From: Halodesulfovibrio sp.
GTDB taxonomy: Bacteria; Desulfobacterota; Desulfovibrionia; Desulfovibrionales; Desulfovibrionaceae
Assembly: GCF_015482765.1 (NCBI RefSeq)
Contig: NZ_JADMLB010000066.1
Coordinates: 62,001 to 126,000 of the forward strand
Length of the DNA: 64,000 bases
Direction: 5' to 3'
Shown here in pieces: positions 1 through 10,140 of the stretch (positions are counted from its first letter, which is position 1; every line of letters begins with the position of its first letter). Below the pieces are notes generated by a model. It searched no databases, had not been told where the DNA came from, and saw nothing but the letters and a program-made list of their open reading frames with translations. The position numbers were made by a program, and so were the translations under genes.

Positions 1-864
1 TTTTTCTTTACGCTTGCTGATTGCATATGCACCGGTAAGGAGAACAGGCCAGATGCCTACTACCATAGGTACAGCACCAAGAGCGCCGGCTGTGAGCTCC
101 GGAGCGGACTTTTTACCAACAACAGGCTGACCGAGTTCGGTATGTTTAACCGGAGCAAGGTAGAGCCAGTTGGTTCCGCCAGCTTCTGTTTCGCCGTAAA
201 TCTTCTTCACGTAGCGATCAGGATGCTTGCGGATACGTTCGCGAGCGATTTCAATAAGGTCAGAACGCTTGCCAAAGGTAAGAGCTTCTTTTGGACATGC
301 CTGAACACAGCCAGGAAGCTTGCCTTCTTTGATGAGCGGATGACACATAGTACATTTCTGAATGAGTGGATCTAATGGATCTTCGTATTCAAAAGTAGGA
401 ACAGAGAATGGACATGCGATCATGCAGTAGCGGCAACCAACACAAACGTCGCCGTTGTAAGTAACGGAGCCGTCAGGGTTTTTGGTGAACGCTTTTACAA
501 AACATGCGGAAGCACATGCCGGTTCCATGCAGTGGTTACACTGCTGTTTACGGAAGATAGGGTGATCCAGACCTGCAACATTGTACTTATTAACTACAGT
601 GTGCGTGGTGGAGTTGGTTCTGCGTTTGGTGTCCAAAACGGAAAGGTCATCAAATGCCTTTTCCGGTTTTGGGAAGTTATTAACTGTATTACAGCCTTCT
701 TCACATTTGCGACAACCGATACAACGGCTGCTGTCGTGCAGCACACCCATTGCGTCAGGATATCCGTCAAATGAAGCGTTGCTGGCAGCCTTCGCCTTAG
801 TAGTTCCCAATGTGGAAGCAATACCGGCGCCGCCAAGCAGGCTTAGGAATTTTCTGCGATGCAT
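1..864 (-). CDS. hmcB: HmcB-like Tat-exported [4Fe-4S] ferredoxin subunit (3' end outside window)
   Basis: Partial: the first 288 residues are visible and no stop is reached before the left edge. A twin-arginine signal (RRKFL within the first 12 residues) precedes ferredoxin cysteine clusters [36 protein letters not shown] and a final CTMC...CVQACP, enough for four [4Fe-4S] clusters. A hydrophobic segment near the visible end would anchor it. In Desulfovibrio, HmcB passes electrons between periplasmic HmcA and the membrane Hmc subunits. The start follows AAGGAG by 6 nt and lies 16 nt after the hmcA stop, so the two are one operon; hmcC-F would be expected just outside. Assignment as hmcB rests on the HmcA neighbour; HybA- or DsrO-type ferredoxins look alike. 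Confidence 0.85.
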   Translation of the reverse strand, partial: MHRRKFLSLLGGAGIASTLGTTKAKAASNASFDGYPDAMGVLHDSSRCIGCRKCEEGCNTVNNFPKPEKAFDDLSVLDTKRRTNSTTHTVVNKYNVAGLDHPIFRKQQCNHCMEPACASACFVKAFTKNPDGSVTYNGDVCVGCRYCMIACPFSVPTFEYEDPLDPLIQKCTMCHPLIKEGKLPGCVQACPKEALTFGKRSDLIEIARERIRKHPDRYVKKIYGETEAGGTNWLYLAPVKHTELGQPVVGKKSAPELTAGALGAVPMVVGIWPVLLTGAYAISKRKEK

Positions 865-880
865 AATTGCTCCTTGATTC

Positions 881-2437
881 CTAGTTAGCGCGTGCGGCGT
901 GGCAGCCTGCGCACTCAGTGTTCTGTGGCTTCTGAATATTCATTTCGGTGTGACAGGTCATGCACTGCTGATGGTAAGCAGCTTTAAGGCCCGGACGGTC
1001 ACCGTTTTTGAATGCTTCGCTGTGACAGCTCTGACATTTAGGCGGTTTGATGCTCATTGGGCTCTGATGGTGACAGGCCTGACATACTTTGCCTTTTTCA
1101 GCGTGGAAACTGCCAGCAAGTTTGCTGTCCGCAGTTGCGTTGAGCATAGTTTCAACGATTTTGCGGTGCGGCATATTGGAAGCTTCGTATTTATCTGCAA
1201 GAGCGTCGATTTTTACGAATTCAGGGATTTCTTCAGCGGTGTAGGTCACTGTGCCGGATTCGCGTGCAGCAATAACTGAAGCAGCAACAGCGTTACGCTC
1301 TTTCTTGCTCATTTTTGCTGCCTGCTTAACGGTAACGCCGTTGGCGTTGTGGCAGGTTGCACAGGACTGTTCGTTAAAGTTCTGAACTGGAATCATAGAG
1401 TGACAGCCTGCACAGGTAGGATCCTGAGCAACACGCATTGCGTGACAGCCAACACAGCTTGCAGAAGACTTAGCGTCGTGCATATCGCTGTAGAGAGGCT
1501 TGAAGCCGTCTTTTTCGTTACCGATGCCGTTGATGTGGCAAGTGCTGCAATCTTTCACGTTTGCTTCATGCAGTTTGTGGTCAAACGCCACTGGTGCGAT
1601 GTCGCTTTTTGCTGCGGTATCAGGAACGATAAGGAGTGAATCCGGCTGGCCGCGGTCAAGGCGTTCAGCAGGCACTGTTTTCATAGCTTTCTGAGCTACA
1701 GGGCTGTGACAGCCTGCGCAGGTAACAGGACCTGTAGAAGCAGCGTCTTTTTTCGCTTCGCTCATATGACAGCTGATACAGCTGGAGTGAGCTGCGGCTT
1801 TAGGGCATTTGTATTTAACAAATCCTTCGCCGTAGCCGTTATCATTGTCTTCTGTACCCGGTACGTAGGTAGCTGTGCCGGCAACAACATCAACATTCAT
1901 GTGACAAGCGCCACAGTTTTTGTCCTGCTGTGAAACAACGATTTTTTTAGATGAAATATGACGTGCGTGCAGGGATTTATCCATGTCGATTGGTTTACGG
2001 TCTGAAACCATATTCGGCTTTGGATTGTGACATGAACGACATTCGCTTTCCAGAGGACCAGTGTCCTGACCGGCTTTAGCCATGTCGGCATGACAGCCTA
2101 CACAGTTCTGGTGATATAAATCTTTCAGCTCGTTAGCTGACATATCACCTGTTCGTTTGAAAGTAAGTTCCATGCTGCCCTGTTCACTTTCGTGACAGGT
2201 TGCACAGTCTTTATCCATTTTTTTCAGCGCATCAGTATGCAAATCATGGCGATACGTAACGGCTGGCAACTCCATATCACCAAGCTCGCCGATAACATTA
2301 ATGGTAATGATATCGGAATGTTTCTCGGCAGAAGCAGCTGTAACATTGGAGCTGTGCGCATTAATACCGACGACCGATACAAGCGCTACAACCATCAGCA
2401 TGCCCGCCAAGCGAAGCAGTGATCTTCCCTTCATCAT
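881..2437 (-). CDS. hmcA: High-molecular-weight multihaem cytochrome c HmcA
   Basis: Periplasmic electron carrier of the transmembrane Hmc complex, accepting electrons from hydrogenases or small cytochromes. The 518-residue protein has a Sec signal ([15 protein letters not shown]... through VTAASA) and I count 14 CXXCH haem-binding motifs spread to the C-terminus, with many extra histidines that could be distal ligands. The Desulfovibrio vulgaris protein is of similar length (about 545 residues) but carries 16 haems, so two sites seem to be missing here. A start 19 codons further upstream is possible, but the ATG at 2437 has AAGGA 8 nt before it and begins directly with a good signal peptide. 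It is first in the operon with hmcB. Confidence 0.9.
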   Translation of the reverse strand: MMKGRSLLRLAGMLMVVALVSVVGINAHSSNVTAASAEKHSDIITINVIGELGDMELPAVTYRHDLHTDALKKMDKDCATCHESEQGSMELTFKRTGDMSANELKDLYHQNCVGCHADMAKAGQDTGPLESECRSCHNPKPNMVSDRKPIDMDKSLHARHISSKKIVVSQQDKNCGACHMNVDVVAGTATYVPGTEDNDNGYGEGFVKYKCPKAAAHSSCISCHMSEAKKDAASTGPVTCAGCHSPVAQKAMKTVPAERLDRGQPDSLLIVPDTAAKSDIAPVAFDHKLHEANVKDCSTCHINGIGNEKDGFKPLYSDMHDAKSSASCVGCHAMRVAQDPTCAGCHSMIPVQNFNEQSCATCHNANGVTVKQAAKMSKKERNAVAASVIAARESGTVTYTAEEIPEFVKIDALADKYEASNMPHRKIVETMLNATADSKLAGSFHAEKGKVCQACHHQSPMSIKPPKCQSCHSEAFKNGDRPGLKAAYHQQCMTCHTEMNIQKPQNTECAGCHAARAN

Positions 2438-2589
2438 AGTGGCAGTCCTTTCGATGAAATATTTACTCGTCCTCAGACACCCCTTAGCCATCAACCTCTT
2501 GAGAGTTCCCCAACTTCAAGAGTAAAGCAGAACCGCGCAGAACTAGCCATGCGGCCTAAGGGCACTGTGGCAGTCTGGATATGTATGCG

Positions 2590-2700
2590 GTTGCACGGGC
2601 GTCGTAAAAAATACGGTGCCCGATAACTCATCGGTAAACCGGTGATTTTAAAACCTACCGATTCGGTATGAGTTATTATCATACCGACGGGGTAGGGTAT
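2590..2700 (-). promoter_or_regulatory. hmc upstream region with nested TACCGA/TCGGTA inverted repeats
   Basis: Upstream of hmcA lie overlapping dyads: TACCGA-T-TCGGTA (2656-2668), TCGGTATGA-7 nt-TCATACCGA (2663-2687), and ATACC...GGGTAT (2681-2700); CGGT-AA-ACCG (2632-2641) is a further short palindrome. A longer imperfect hairpin (CGGGC...GCCCG) covers 2596-2622. ATACC...GGTAT half-sites resemble operators of Rrf2/IscR-family regulators, and hmc in D. vulgaris is known to be controlled by Rrf1/Rrf2. Binding by such a protein here is inference. Confidence 0.45.
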
Positions 2701-2972
2701 TTGTCAGCTTTCGTCAAGAGAGTAAGAGAAGTGTGGGTGAGTATTTTTTGTGTATAATTATCTGAAATATATCGAAAAAAATACTTGTTCAAAAATATAC
2801 AAAAAAAGTAGGAATTATTGTCCAACGAGTGAGTAGACAATTAGATTTGATTTTTTTGATATTAGTGTGATGAAAAAACATCGTTCAAAATGTCTTTTGA
2901 CGATGAGTAAGAAGCTTAGTAAAAATGGAGTTGCTTCAAGATTTCAAATGTTGAAAAAAGGATCAAACGGTA

Positions 2973-3791
2973 ATGAGCTTGTTTGTAAATCTTCCCCTAA
3001 GTTTTGCTGCTAAGGAACCGCGATATATTGATATGCTTATAGATCAGGGTGTGTACCCTGAACTTGGCATGGATACCTTTGCTGTTCAGAATCTTGATTT
3101 AAAATGGCACATACAAACAGCGGAACGATTTGCTGAAGCAGGGCTTTCCTGCGGCATCCATCTTCCTTTTTTTGACCTAGCTCCGGGGAGCCTGAATGAT
3201 GCTATTTTACGGGCAACACGTGAAACCCTGCACAAGGCTTCACTTTTTGCGCAAGTGTATGAACCAACACACTTTGTAGGGCATCCCGACTATGAAGCCG
3301 GACAACACGACTTGTATTACGATGAATGGCTTGCTCGTTCACGTAAAACGTGGTTGCAATTTCTAGAACAAGATCAATCCGGTGCGCAGCTTTTTTTAGA
3401 GAACACATTTGAATTGTCTCCGAAGCCATTGGTGGATCTTGTCCAGTCTCTTCCTGAAGATCGTGTGGGGCATTGTTTTGACGTGGGGCATTGGCACTCT
3501 TTTGCAAAAGGTGCTCAGCGTAAGGATTTGAGTACATGGTTGGAGGCATTTTCTCCGCGCCTCGGGCATCTTCATCTACATGACAATGATGGTTCAGGTG
3601 ACCAGCATTTAGCATTAGGGGCAGGATCAATACCTTTGATGCAACTCTTTGATTACATACAGGAACATGAGCTTTATCCCACGGCGACACTGGAGCCGCA
3701 TACAGAAGAGGCGTTTCCTGCATCCATTGAATTTTTAGAGACACACAGTACTTCTGTTTGTTTTCTGGCATCGGATGAAGACGTGAGATAA
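2973..3791 (+). CDS. Sugar phosphate isomerase/epimerase-like TIM-barrel protein
   Basis: A 272-residue protein of the xylose-isomerase-like / AP-endonuclease-2 TIM-barrel superfamily. Metal-ligand style motifs are visible along the barrel: GIHLPFFDLAPG, HFVGHPDY, FLENTFE, HCFDVGHWHSF, HLHLHDNDGSGDQH and TATLEPH, giving the usual set of H, E and D residues. The substrate cannot be read from sequence. AAGGA lies about 10 nt before the ATG. It stands alone, convergent with the RND operon and sharing a bidirectional terminator with it. Confidence 0.75.
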   Translation: MSLFVNLPLSFAAKEPRYIDMLIDQGVYPELGMDTFAVQNLDLKWHIQTAERFAEAGLSCGIHLPFFDLAPGSLNDAILRATRETLHKASLFAQVYEPTHFVGHPDYEAGQHDLYYDEWLARSRKTWLQFLEQDQSGAQLFLENTFELSPKPLVDLVQSLPEDRVGHCFDVGHWHSFAKGAQRKDLSTWLEAFSPRLGHLHLHDNDGSGDQHLALGAGSIPLMQLFDYIQEHELYPTATLEPHTEEAFPASIEFLETHSTSVCFLASDEDVR

Positions 3792-3831
3792 CAAGTCTCT
3801 TACGATACCTTTGTGGTTTCAGATAGAATAG

Positions 3832-3869
3832 AAAAAAGGCAGTTCCCCGTATTGAGGAACTGCCTTTTT
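3832..3869. terminator. Bidirectional intrinsic terminator
   Basis: Stem AAGGCAGTTCC / GGAACTGCCTT with a 9-nt loop, A-rich on the left and T-rich on the right, between convergent genes. Confidence 0.9.
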
Positions 3870-3937
3870 ATGTTTTCAGCTGACCATGCTGCAAAGAAAC
3901 ATTGCAGAGGTGTGAAGAGAACCGGATAGGTTGTGGC

Positions 3938-6900
3938 TTACACAGGGTGCTCGTGTATCTCTGAAGCGAGCGATTTTTTTGACGCAAATAATTCTGCGAT
4001 ATCCTCGAATACCAGATAAAAACACGGTACAAGAATCAATGTAATCATGGTTGCGAACAGAATACCGAACCCGAGAGAAATAGCCATTGGGATAAGAAAG
4101 CGTGCTTGGCGCGATGTTTCAAGGATCATCGGTGCAAGGCCGCCACATGTGGTAATCGTGGTTAACAAAATTGGTCTGAAGCGTTTAATCGCACCTACGA
4201 TAACCGCCTCATTTGTTGTAGAGCCTTCCCGCCTCAGACGGTTGATGAAGTCCACAAGCACAAGTGAATCGTTCACAACAACCCCTGCCAGCGCGACTAA
4301 CCCAAACATACTCATGAGACTGAGAGAGTAGCCCATGACGAGATGGCCGATGACAGCCCCGACCATTCCGAACGGGATAGCCAACAGCACAATCAGTGGC
4401 TGCACATAACTTTTGAACGGAATAGCCAACAGTGCATATATTGCAAGAAGTGTCAGAAGTAGGCCTTGAATAAGGCTTTGCACACTATCTCGCATGTCCG
4501 CTTGTTTGCCTTCCAGACTATAAGATAACCCTGGGTATTTTTGGAGAAGGCTCGGGAGAATATCTTTTTGTACTGTGTTTACAACCTGTTCAGAAAGCTT
4601 GCGAGGAGTAACGTTACCGGTAACGCTTCGAATACGTTTTCCGTTTTCACGTTTAATAGATGTGTCAGCAAACCCTCTAGTGATAGCGGCAGCATCACGC
4701 AGAAGCATTTCGCCACCCGATGGAAGCTGAAGTATTAAGTCGTCAAAGGTAGCCAGCGAGGCACGTTCGTTTTCAGGGAATCGAACTCGTACAGTTACTT
4801 CGTCCTGCCCAACTTGCTGTTTTAACGCCTCTGCACCGTAGAATGCATTACGCAGCTGGTCGGCAATTTCACGTGAGCTAAGCCCCGCAGCTTCACCGGC
4901 CGGAAGGAGCTTGATGTCGAATTGACGCTTGCCTTGGGCATTACCATCGTCAACATCACTGACCCCTTTCAAAAGCTCCATAGCTTTGGCAAGCTCTCTA
5001 GCAGCTTGTTCCAAGGTATCAATATCTCGATGGGTAAGCTGGATCGTAACCCCTTTACCGGAACCCGGGCCGCCTCTATCAGCGAGAAAATCTACGGTTT
5101 CAACACCGGCAACTGTTCCGACAGCATCGCGCCATTCTTCAGTTACCTGAGAGGTGGACGCAGGGCGGACATCTGGAGGTGTAAGATAGATTCTTGCACT
5201 GATTTGGTTGTTGTCTACGCTGGTGAAGACCCCTGTACTCAGTTCGCTTCCTCCATTTTTTTCAACAACTCCGTAGGCTGCATTTATAAGCTTTTGTTCT
5301 ACTTCCTGAATGCGTTTAACAGGTGTGCCGTATGGCATAGTGATCGCGCCGTAGGCGTAATCAGACTCAATTGTCGGGAAGAGAACCATGCCTAAACGTC
5401 CAGAGAGTGCAAACCCCACGGTGATGAAGAGAATAGCCATAGCAGTACCAAGTACTGCGTATCTGTACCCGATAATTTTGCTTACAAAATTCCCGTAGTT
5501 GTCTGTAATAAAATGTTCTACCCGAGTACTGAATCGTTGCTGGAAGTTGATAAGCCAGCCGAATCCGGGAATACGGGACTTATCACTGCCGTGGGATAAG
5601 TGGGCAGGCAGAATAAATAAACTTTCAATAAGTGAAATGAAAAAGACTATACCGACAACGACGGGAATATATTTAAATATTTTTCCCATAGTGCCGGGCA
5701 CAAAGTAGAGCGGAAGAAAGGTGACAATGTTTGTAATAACACTGAATGTTACCGGAGCCATAACCTCTTTTGCGCCGTCAATGGCTGCTTGAAGCCGGCT
5801 TTTTCCTAAGTTCCTGTGGTAATATACGTTTTCCCCTACAACAATCGCATCATCCACAACAATACCGAGAGTAATGATGAAGGCGAACATTGTGATCATG
5901 TTGATGCTGAAGTCTGTGAAAGGAAGAAAAACAAAAGCACCGAGGAATGAAATAGGAATACCGAGACTTACCCAGAACGCGAGACGTATTTCAAGGAACA
6001 GCGCCAGAAAGATAAAGACTAACGCCAGTCCTAAATATGCGTTGCTCAGCAGTAAGTCCGCTCGATCCTGAAACATGACGTATCGGTTATGGTGGGAACC
6101 TACTTGGATATCCGGTGGAAGTGTTTGTTTGAATTCTTCCACAACATCAAGTGCGGATGTCGCAACACTCATAGGGGTCTGAGAGCCAATACGATACACA
6201 TCAACAGAGACTGCACGATCACCGTTGAAACTGCTCCACTGATCAGTATCTTCAAATCCGTCCCATATGTTGGCAATGTCACCAAGGTAAATGGATGCAC
6301 CGTCAGTGTCTGTAAGAACGGGAATTCGTTCAAAGTCTTTTGCTGTAAGTTTTCGGTCGGTTACTCGAACGAGAATTTCACCCTGAGCTGTTTTAAGGCT
6401 GCCGCCACCAAGTTCTACAGACGCGGCTGCAATTTTTTTGGCTACATCGCTGAGAGTTATGTTGTATTTACGCAGGGTGTTTCGAGAAATTTCAACGTGT
6501 GTTTCTAAGTCTCGAATACCTGTTACCTCAGCCTGAGTTACTCCTTCACTTTGGAGGAGAGCATCTTCAAGTTGCGTGGCGTAATCCCGAAGCTTTAATT
6601 CAGAGACCGGACCGCTGACAACAAGCGTCAACACGCTACGCTTTCGGGAATCAATCGTAACCCTCGGGTCTTCGGCTTCATCCGGAAACGTTGTTATTCT
6701 TTCAACTTCGGTTTTAATATCCTGCCAGACACGATCAACATCTGCGCCGTCAACGAGCTCTACAACTACATTTGCATTGTTTTCGCTTGCGGTTGAGGTC
6801 ACATCTTTTACATTTTCAATGCCCTGAATGGATTCTTCAATAGCTTGAATAATAGAGCGTTCAATTTCTTCTGGACTGGCACCTTGATAGACGACAGATA

Positions 6901-7102
6901 CGGAAATTGTATCAAGTTCAATTTCTGGAAAGACTTCCTGTGTGATGTTGTTACCGAGAATCAGCCCGCCAACGAGAAAAAGGATCATCAACAGGTTTGC
7001 AGCAACGGAGTTACCCGCCATCCAAGCGACAGCCCCACGGTTTTTTTCCGGTTCCGGTGCGCAGGGAGCCTTATGTTGCGAAGCAAGTGGAGATTTTTTC
7101 AT
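3938..7102 (-). CDS. RND-family efflux pump, inner-membrane subunit
   Basis: A 1054-residue resistance-nodulation-division transporter of the AcrB/MexB type, full family length. The first membrane helix (NSVAANLLMILFLVGGLILG) is followed by a porter domain. TM4 carries GIVVDDAIVVGENV with the paired aspartates of the proton relay, and TM10-12 lie near the C-terminus (ALAGVVVNDSLVLVDF, PILLTTITTCGGL). It would use the proton gradient to expel hydrophobic compounds. It is the last gene of a three-gene operon; its GGAG overlaps the end of the adaptor gene and only 3 nt separate them. Substrate is unknown. Confidence 0.92.
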   Translation of the reverse strand: MKKSPLASQHKAPCAPEPEKNRGAVAWMAGNSVAANLLMILFLVGGLILGNNITQEVFPEIELDTISVSVVYQGASPEEIERSIIQAIEESIQGIENVKDVTSTASENNANVVVELVDGADVDRVWQDIKTEVERITTFPDEAEDPRVTIDSRKRSVLTLVVSGPVSELKLRDYATQLEDALLQSEGVTQAEVTGIRDLETHVEISRNTLRKYNITLSDVAKKIAAASVELGGGSLKTAQGEILVRVTDRKLTAKDFERIPVLTDTDGASIYLGDIANIWDGFEDTDQWSSFNGDRAVSVDVYRIGSQTPMSVATSALDVVEEFKQTLPPDIQVGSHHNRYVMFQDRADLLLSNAYLGLALVFIFLALFLEIRLAFWVSLGIPISFLGAFVFLPFTDFSINMITMFAFIITLGIVVDDAIVVGENVYYHRNLGKSRLQAAIDGAKEVMAPVTFSVITNIVTFLPLYFVPGTMGKIFKYIPVVVGIVFFISLIESLFILPAHLSHGSDKSRIPGFGWLINFQQRFSTRVEHFITDNYGNFVSKIIGYRYAVLGTAMAILFITVGFALSGRLGMVLFPTIESDYAYGAITMPYGTPVKRIQEVEQKLINAAYGVVEKNGGSELSTGVFTSVDNNQISARIYLTPPDVRPASTSQVTEEWRDAVGTVAGVETVDFLADRGGPGSGKGVTIQLTHRDIDTLEQAARELAKAMELLKGVSDVDDGNAQGKRQFDIKLLPAGEAAGLSSREIADQLRNAFYGAEALKQQVGQDEVTVRVRFPENERASLATFDDLILQLPSGGEMLLRDAAAITRGFADTSIKRENGKRIRSVTGNVTPRKLSEQVVNTVQKDILPSLLQKYPGLSYSLEGKQADMRDSVQSLIQGLLLTLLAIYALLAIPFKSYVQPLIVLLAIPFGMVGAVIGHLVMGYSLSLMSMFGLVALAGVVVNDSLVLVDFINRLRREGSTTNEAVIVGAIKRFRPILLTTITTCGGLAPMILETSRQARFLIPMAISLGFGILFATMITLILVPCFYLVFEDIAELFASKKSLASEIHEHPV

Positions 7103-7105
7103 TCA

Positions 7106-8356
7106 CTACTCCGCAGTAACAACTTGCTTAGTGGAAGGCGGCATTCCATCTTCCTGTTCGCTTGAGTTGAACTCTGGGATGGGTTTCGGAGCCTGTTGTT
7201 TTTCAACATTAAGCAGCATTCCGGAGTAAGGATTACTAAGGTACGACGAGATAATGGCGTCAGATTCCGTAATGCCGCTTGAGACGTATACCCAGCTTTT
7301 TGAAGTCCATACAATTTGAATCGGCTTGATAATAAGCTGGCCGTTTTCATAAACCCATACTTGGTTTTCATTGCGGACAACTTCACGTGGAAGTTTGTAC
7401 ACAGAGGACAGCGAATTGCCTTCAATGGAAACATCTACATAGTCTCCAAGCATAAGCGGCATGGAGAAGTCTTTAGATGCAAGGCCGCGTGGGTCTTTAA
7501 CTGCAACCACAACGCGGGCAAGTCGGGTTGATTCCGTAAGAGAGCCGGTAAGACGCAGCACTTCACCTTTCCAGCGCGACGTACCTCCCTGTCGTACGAC
7601 TTTGGCTGTAATGGAGTCACGGGAGAGCCCAAGGTATTCGAGCCTGTCCAAAGGAACAGCTGTTTCTACCCAGTATTCTTTTATGCCGACGAGTGTAGCC
7701 AGCAGAGTTGATGTGGTAACTCGGGAACCTAAATCAACATTAGTTTCCTGAACCATTATATCAAACGGTGCATGGAGTTCGCAGCGGGCGATATTAAGTT
7801 TTGCTTGATCGACATCAGCCTTGGCTTCTTCAATCGCAGCTTCTGCTTTCATTAGCTGTGGCTTACGCAGGGCAAGGTCAGTACTGTAATCCTGAACACT
7901 CTTATCCGATTTTAGTAATCGGATACTTTCTTTAGCGACTCGCTGTTGTCCTTCTTCAAGCATCAGCTCAGCTTGAGCACTGGCAAGAGTGCTGATGCTT
8001 TTTCTTAGCGCGATTTCATAGTCACTGGTGTCGATCCGAAGAATAGGCTCACCTTTTTTGATGATCCCGCCAGCAGCGAATTGAGGTGATATCCATGAGA
8101 TGGTGCCGGAAACCTCAGGTTGCAACTCTACTTTTTGTGCAGGAACTACAATGCCGGTTCCTTTGACTTTCATGGAAACACTGCCTTTAGTGGCATGCAT
8201 TATTTTTACAGTCGTCCGTTTTTCTTCCGGTGCTTTTTTATCAACTTTAGGCTTTGAACCCATAAAAGCAGAGTACCCACCGAAGCCGATGAGGAGCATG
8301 GCAAGAAATACAGCGACGTTAATAAGTTTTTTACGGGATGTAGGATTATTCTGCAT
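7106..8356 (-). CDS. RND periplasmic adaptor (HlyD/AcrA-type membrane fusion protein)
   Basis: A 416-residue membrane fusion protein. An N-terminal membrane segment (LINVAVFLAMLLIGFGGYSAF) is followed by a split lipoyl domain (VELQPEVSGTISWISPQ ... CELHAPFDIMVQETNVDLGSRV), a central coiled-coil hairpin and a beta-barrel/membrane-proximal region. It bridges the pump and the outer-membrane channel. The gene starts 5 nt after the stop of the outer-membrane factor gene and ends 3 nt before the pump gene, typical of co-translated tripartite efflux systems. Confidence 0.92.
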   Translation of the reverse strand: MQNNPTSRKKLINVAVFLAMLLIGFGGYSAFMGSKPKVDKKAPEEKRTTVKIMHATKGSVSMKVKGTGIVVPAQKVELQPEVSGTISWISPQFAAGGIIKKGEPILRIDTSDYEIALRKSISTLASAQAELMLEEGQQRVAKESIRLLKSDKSVQDYSTDLALRKPQLMKAEAAIEEAKADVDQAKLNIARCELHAPFDIMVQETNVDLGSRVTTSTLLATLVGIKEYWVETAVPLDRLEYLGLSRDSITAKVVRQGGTSRWKGEVLRLTGSLTESTRLARVVVAVKDPRGLASKDFSMPLMLGDYVDVSIEGNSLSSVYKLPREVVRNENQVWVYENGQLIIKPIQIVWTSKSWVYVSSGITESDAIISSYLSNPYSGMLLNVEKQQAPKPIPEFNSSEQEDGMPPSTKQVVTAE

Positions 8357-8361
8357 ACCGG

Positions 8362-9801
8362 TTATATCCCCTCATTCTTTGTGGAAGGTGTGGTTGTTCG
8401 GACGTTGGCAAGATTGTATGTCCAGCCGCCTCCCAGAGCGCGATAGAGTGTGATGCGGAGTTTAATGAGCTCAGCTTCTTGCTGCAGCATCTGGCGTTCC
8501 AGTCCTTGTACGTTTAAGACTTCCTGTAATAACGGCAGGTAGCCGCTTTGCCCTTGCAGGTAACGTAAACGTGCATCCTGAAGGGTTTTAGCTGTGGCAT
8601 CACGCTGTGCAGCAATCAAGCGCAGATATTCCTGCTGCTGTTCTTCATTTACAAGAGCATCTTCTACTTCCTGAATAGCTTTGGAAACAGTCTCACTGTA
8701 GGTAGAGGCTCGTTCTTCAACAATGGCTCGTGTACGGTCAACTTCAGCCGCGCGAAGCCCGCCGTCCAGTAACGGTTGCATAACATTACCGGCAAGAGTC
8801 GCAACCCAGTTGTTAAAGAGTACGGCTGCTACACTGCTTTTGAATGCAGCATCTGCATTGAGAGTAAATTGTGGAAGTCTGTTTGCACGTGCTTCAGCAA
8901 CATCCCACTGTGCGGAAAATAACTCTAATCCGGCAGAGCGGACGTCCGGTCTGTTGACCAGAAGGTCGGAAGGAAGCCCTGTCGCAGGCAAAGCGATAAG
9001 ATCAGGAAGTTCTTTTTGTACGATTGTAGGGCGCTCAAGCGGGGTGCTGCCTATTAGAACTGAAATTGCGTTAAGGAGCACTTGCTCTTTTGCAATAAGT
9101 AAAGGCAGTTCTGATTGGCTTGATGCTAAAATCTGGCGCTGCTGCAATACATCTACTGATTCAGCAATACCATTTGCGAAGCGTAATTCCTGAAACTCAA
9201 GTTGTCGTCTGTTGTTATCGATTTGCTCGTTAAGAATAGCGATTTCTTCACGAACTCTGAGTAGATCTACCCAGTTTTCAGCAATCGATGCTGCTACTGT
9301 TACTGCCGCAGCATCAAGGTCTGCGTAGGTTGCATAAAACTGTTGTTCACTGGCACTACGTTGGGCTTCAATGCGCCCCCATAGATCAAGCTCATATGCC
9401 GCTGCTGCACCAACTTCATAACTTTGGGTATCGTCATAGGTACTTTTAGCGCCAGTGTTGGTTTTCGATCCTGTTCTTCCGGCTTTTGCTCCGCCGGTAA
9501 GGTCGAGAGTAGGGTACTGTTCTGCTCCAGCACGTTCTAAGTTCGCTGCTGCTTGCTTGAGACGGGCATAGGCGATGTTGATGGTAAAGTTGTCAGAAAG
9601 AGCCTTATCAATAAGAGCATTTAGTTCCGGACTGTTAAAACTTTTCCACCATAATTTATCTGATTCCTGCCCCGCTACATCGATAGAGTACGGTTTATCG
9701 AGTGAAACATTCGGCTGTAGGGTTTGTGTAGGGGCAAATGGCGCGCACGCAGAACAGAGCATTGTGCTCACAAGAAGCGCTGGAAGTAAAAATTTAATCA
9801 T
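8362..9801 (-). CDS. Outer-membrane efflux lipoprotein (OprM/NodT family)
   Basis: A 479-residue TolC-superfamily channel with a lipoprotein-type signal (MLCSAC at residues 14-19). Two repeated OEP domains show the family features: KLWWKSFNSPELNALIDKAL, LELFSAQWDVAEARANRLPQF, and a long helical region with PLLDGGLRAAEVDRTRA near residue 340. It is the first gene of the operon, with AAAAGGAT before the start. The dyad at 9852-9899 lies in its promoter region. Confidence 0.92.
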   Translation of the reverse strand: MIKFLLPALLVSTMLCSACAPFAPTQTLQPNVSLDKPYSIDVAGQESDKLWWKSFNSPELNALIDKALSDNFTINIAYARLKQAAANLERAGAEQYPTLDLTGGAKAGRTGSKTNTGAKSTYDDTQSYEVGAAAAYELDLWGRIEAQRSASEQQFYATYADLDAAAVTVAASIAENWVDLLRVREEIAILNEQIDNNRRQLEFQELRFANGIAESVDVLQQRQILASSQSELPLLIAKEQVLLNAISVLIGSTPLERPTIVQKELPDLIALPATGLPSDLLVNRPDVRSAGLELFSAQWDVAEARANRLPQFTLNADAAFKSSVAAVLFNNWVATLAGNVMQPLLDGGLRAAEVDRTRAIVEERASTYSETVSKAIQEVEDALVNEEQQQEYLRLIAAQRDATAKTLQDARLRYLQGQSGYLPLLQEVLNVQGLERQMLQQEAELIKLRITLYRALGGGWTYNLANVRTTTPSTKNEGI

Positions 9802-9851
9802 ATAATCCTTTTAGCGTGCAATAAGGTTTTTTATCTACATCGAAATATGTG

Positions 9852-9899
9852 TTGTTGACGTGTCAAGTAATGCCAATATCTTCGTTGTCATGTCAACAA
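9852..9899. promoter_or_regulatory. Long inverted repeat upstream of the RND efflux operon
   Basis: TTGTTGACGTGTCAA (9852-9866) and TTGTCATGTCAACAA (9885-9899) are inverted copies matching at 13 of 15 positions; the left arm is itself a short palindrome (TTGAC-GT-GTCAA). The position suits an operator for a repressor such as a TetR protein. The TetR gene at 11737-12300 is a possible partner, but no similar repeat was seen at its own promoter. Confidence 0.5.
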
Positions 9900-10140
9900 T
9901 CGTTTTGAAAATTTATAAAACCTTATATTCAACCTGAAGTTTTTTAAAGCCGAAAACTGTATTGTTTTTATACAATTTTTAGCTGTACTGTTGGGGTGGA
10001 AAGAGAGTTATCAAAGTTTTGCTTACAAATTGAAGGTAGAAGCGTTACGAACTTGTAATCTGCTACTCGTTGACGCTCTATGCGCAGAACATTATGTTTC
10101 ACGTCGTATAGACACCATTGCAATATTATTCGGAGTATCT

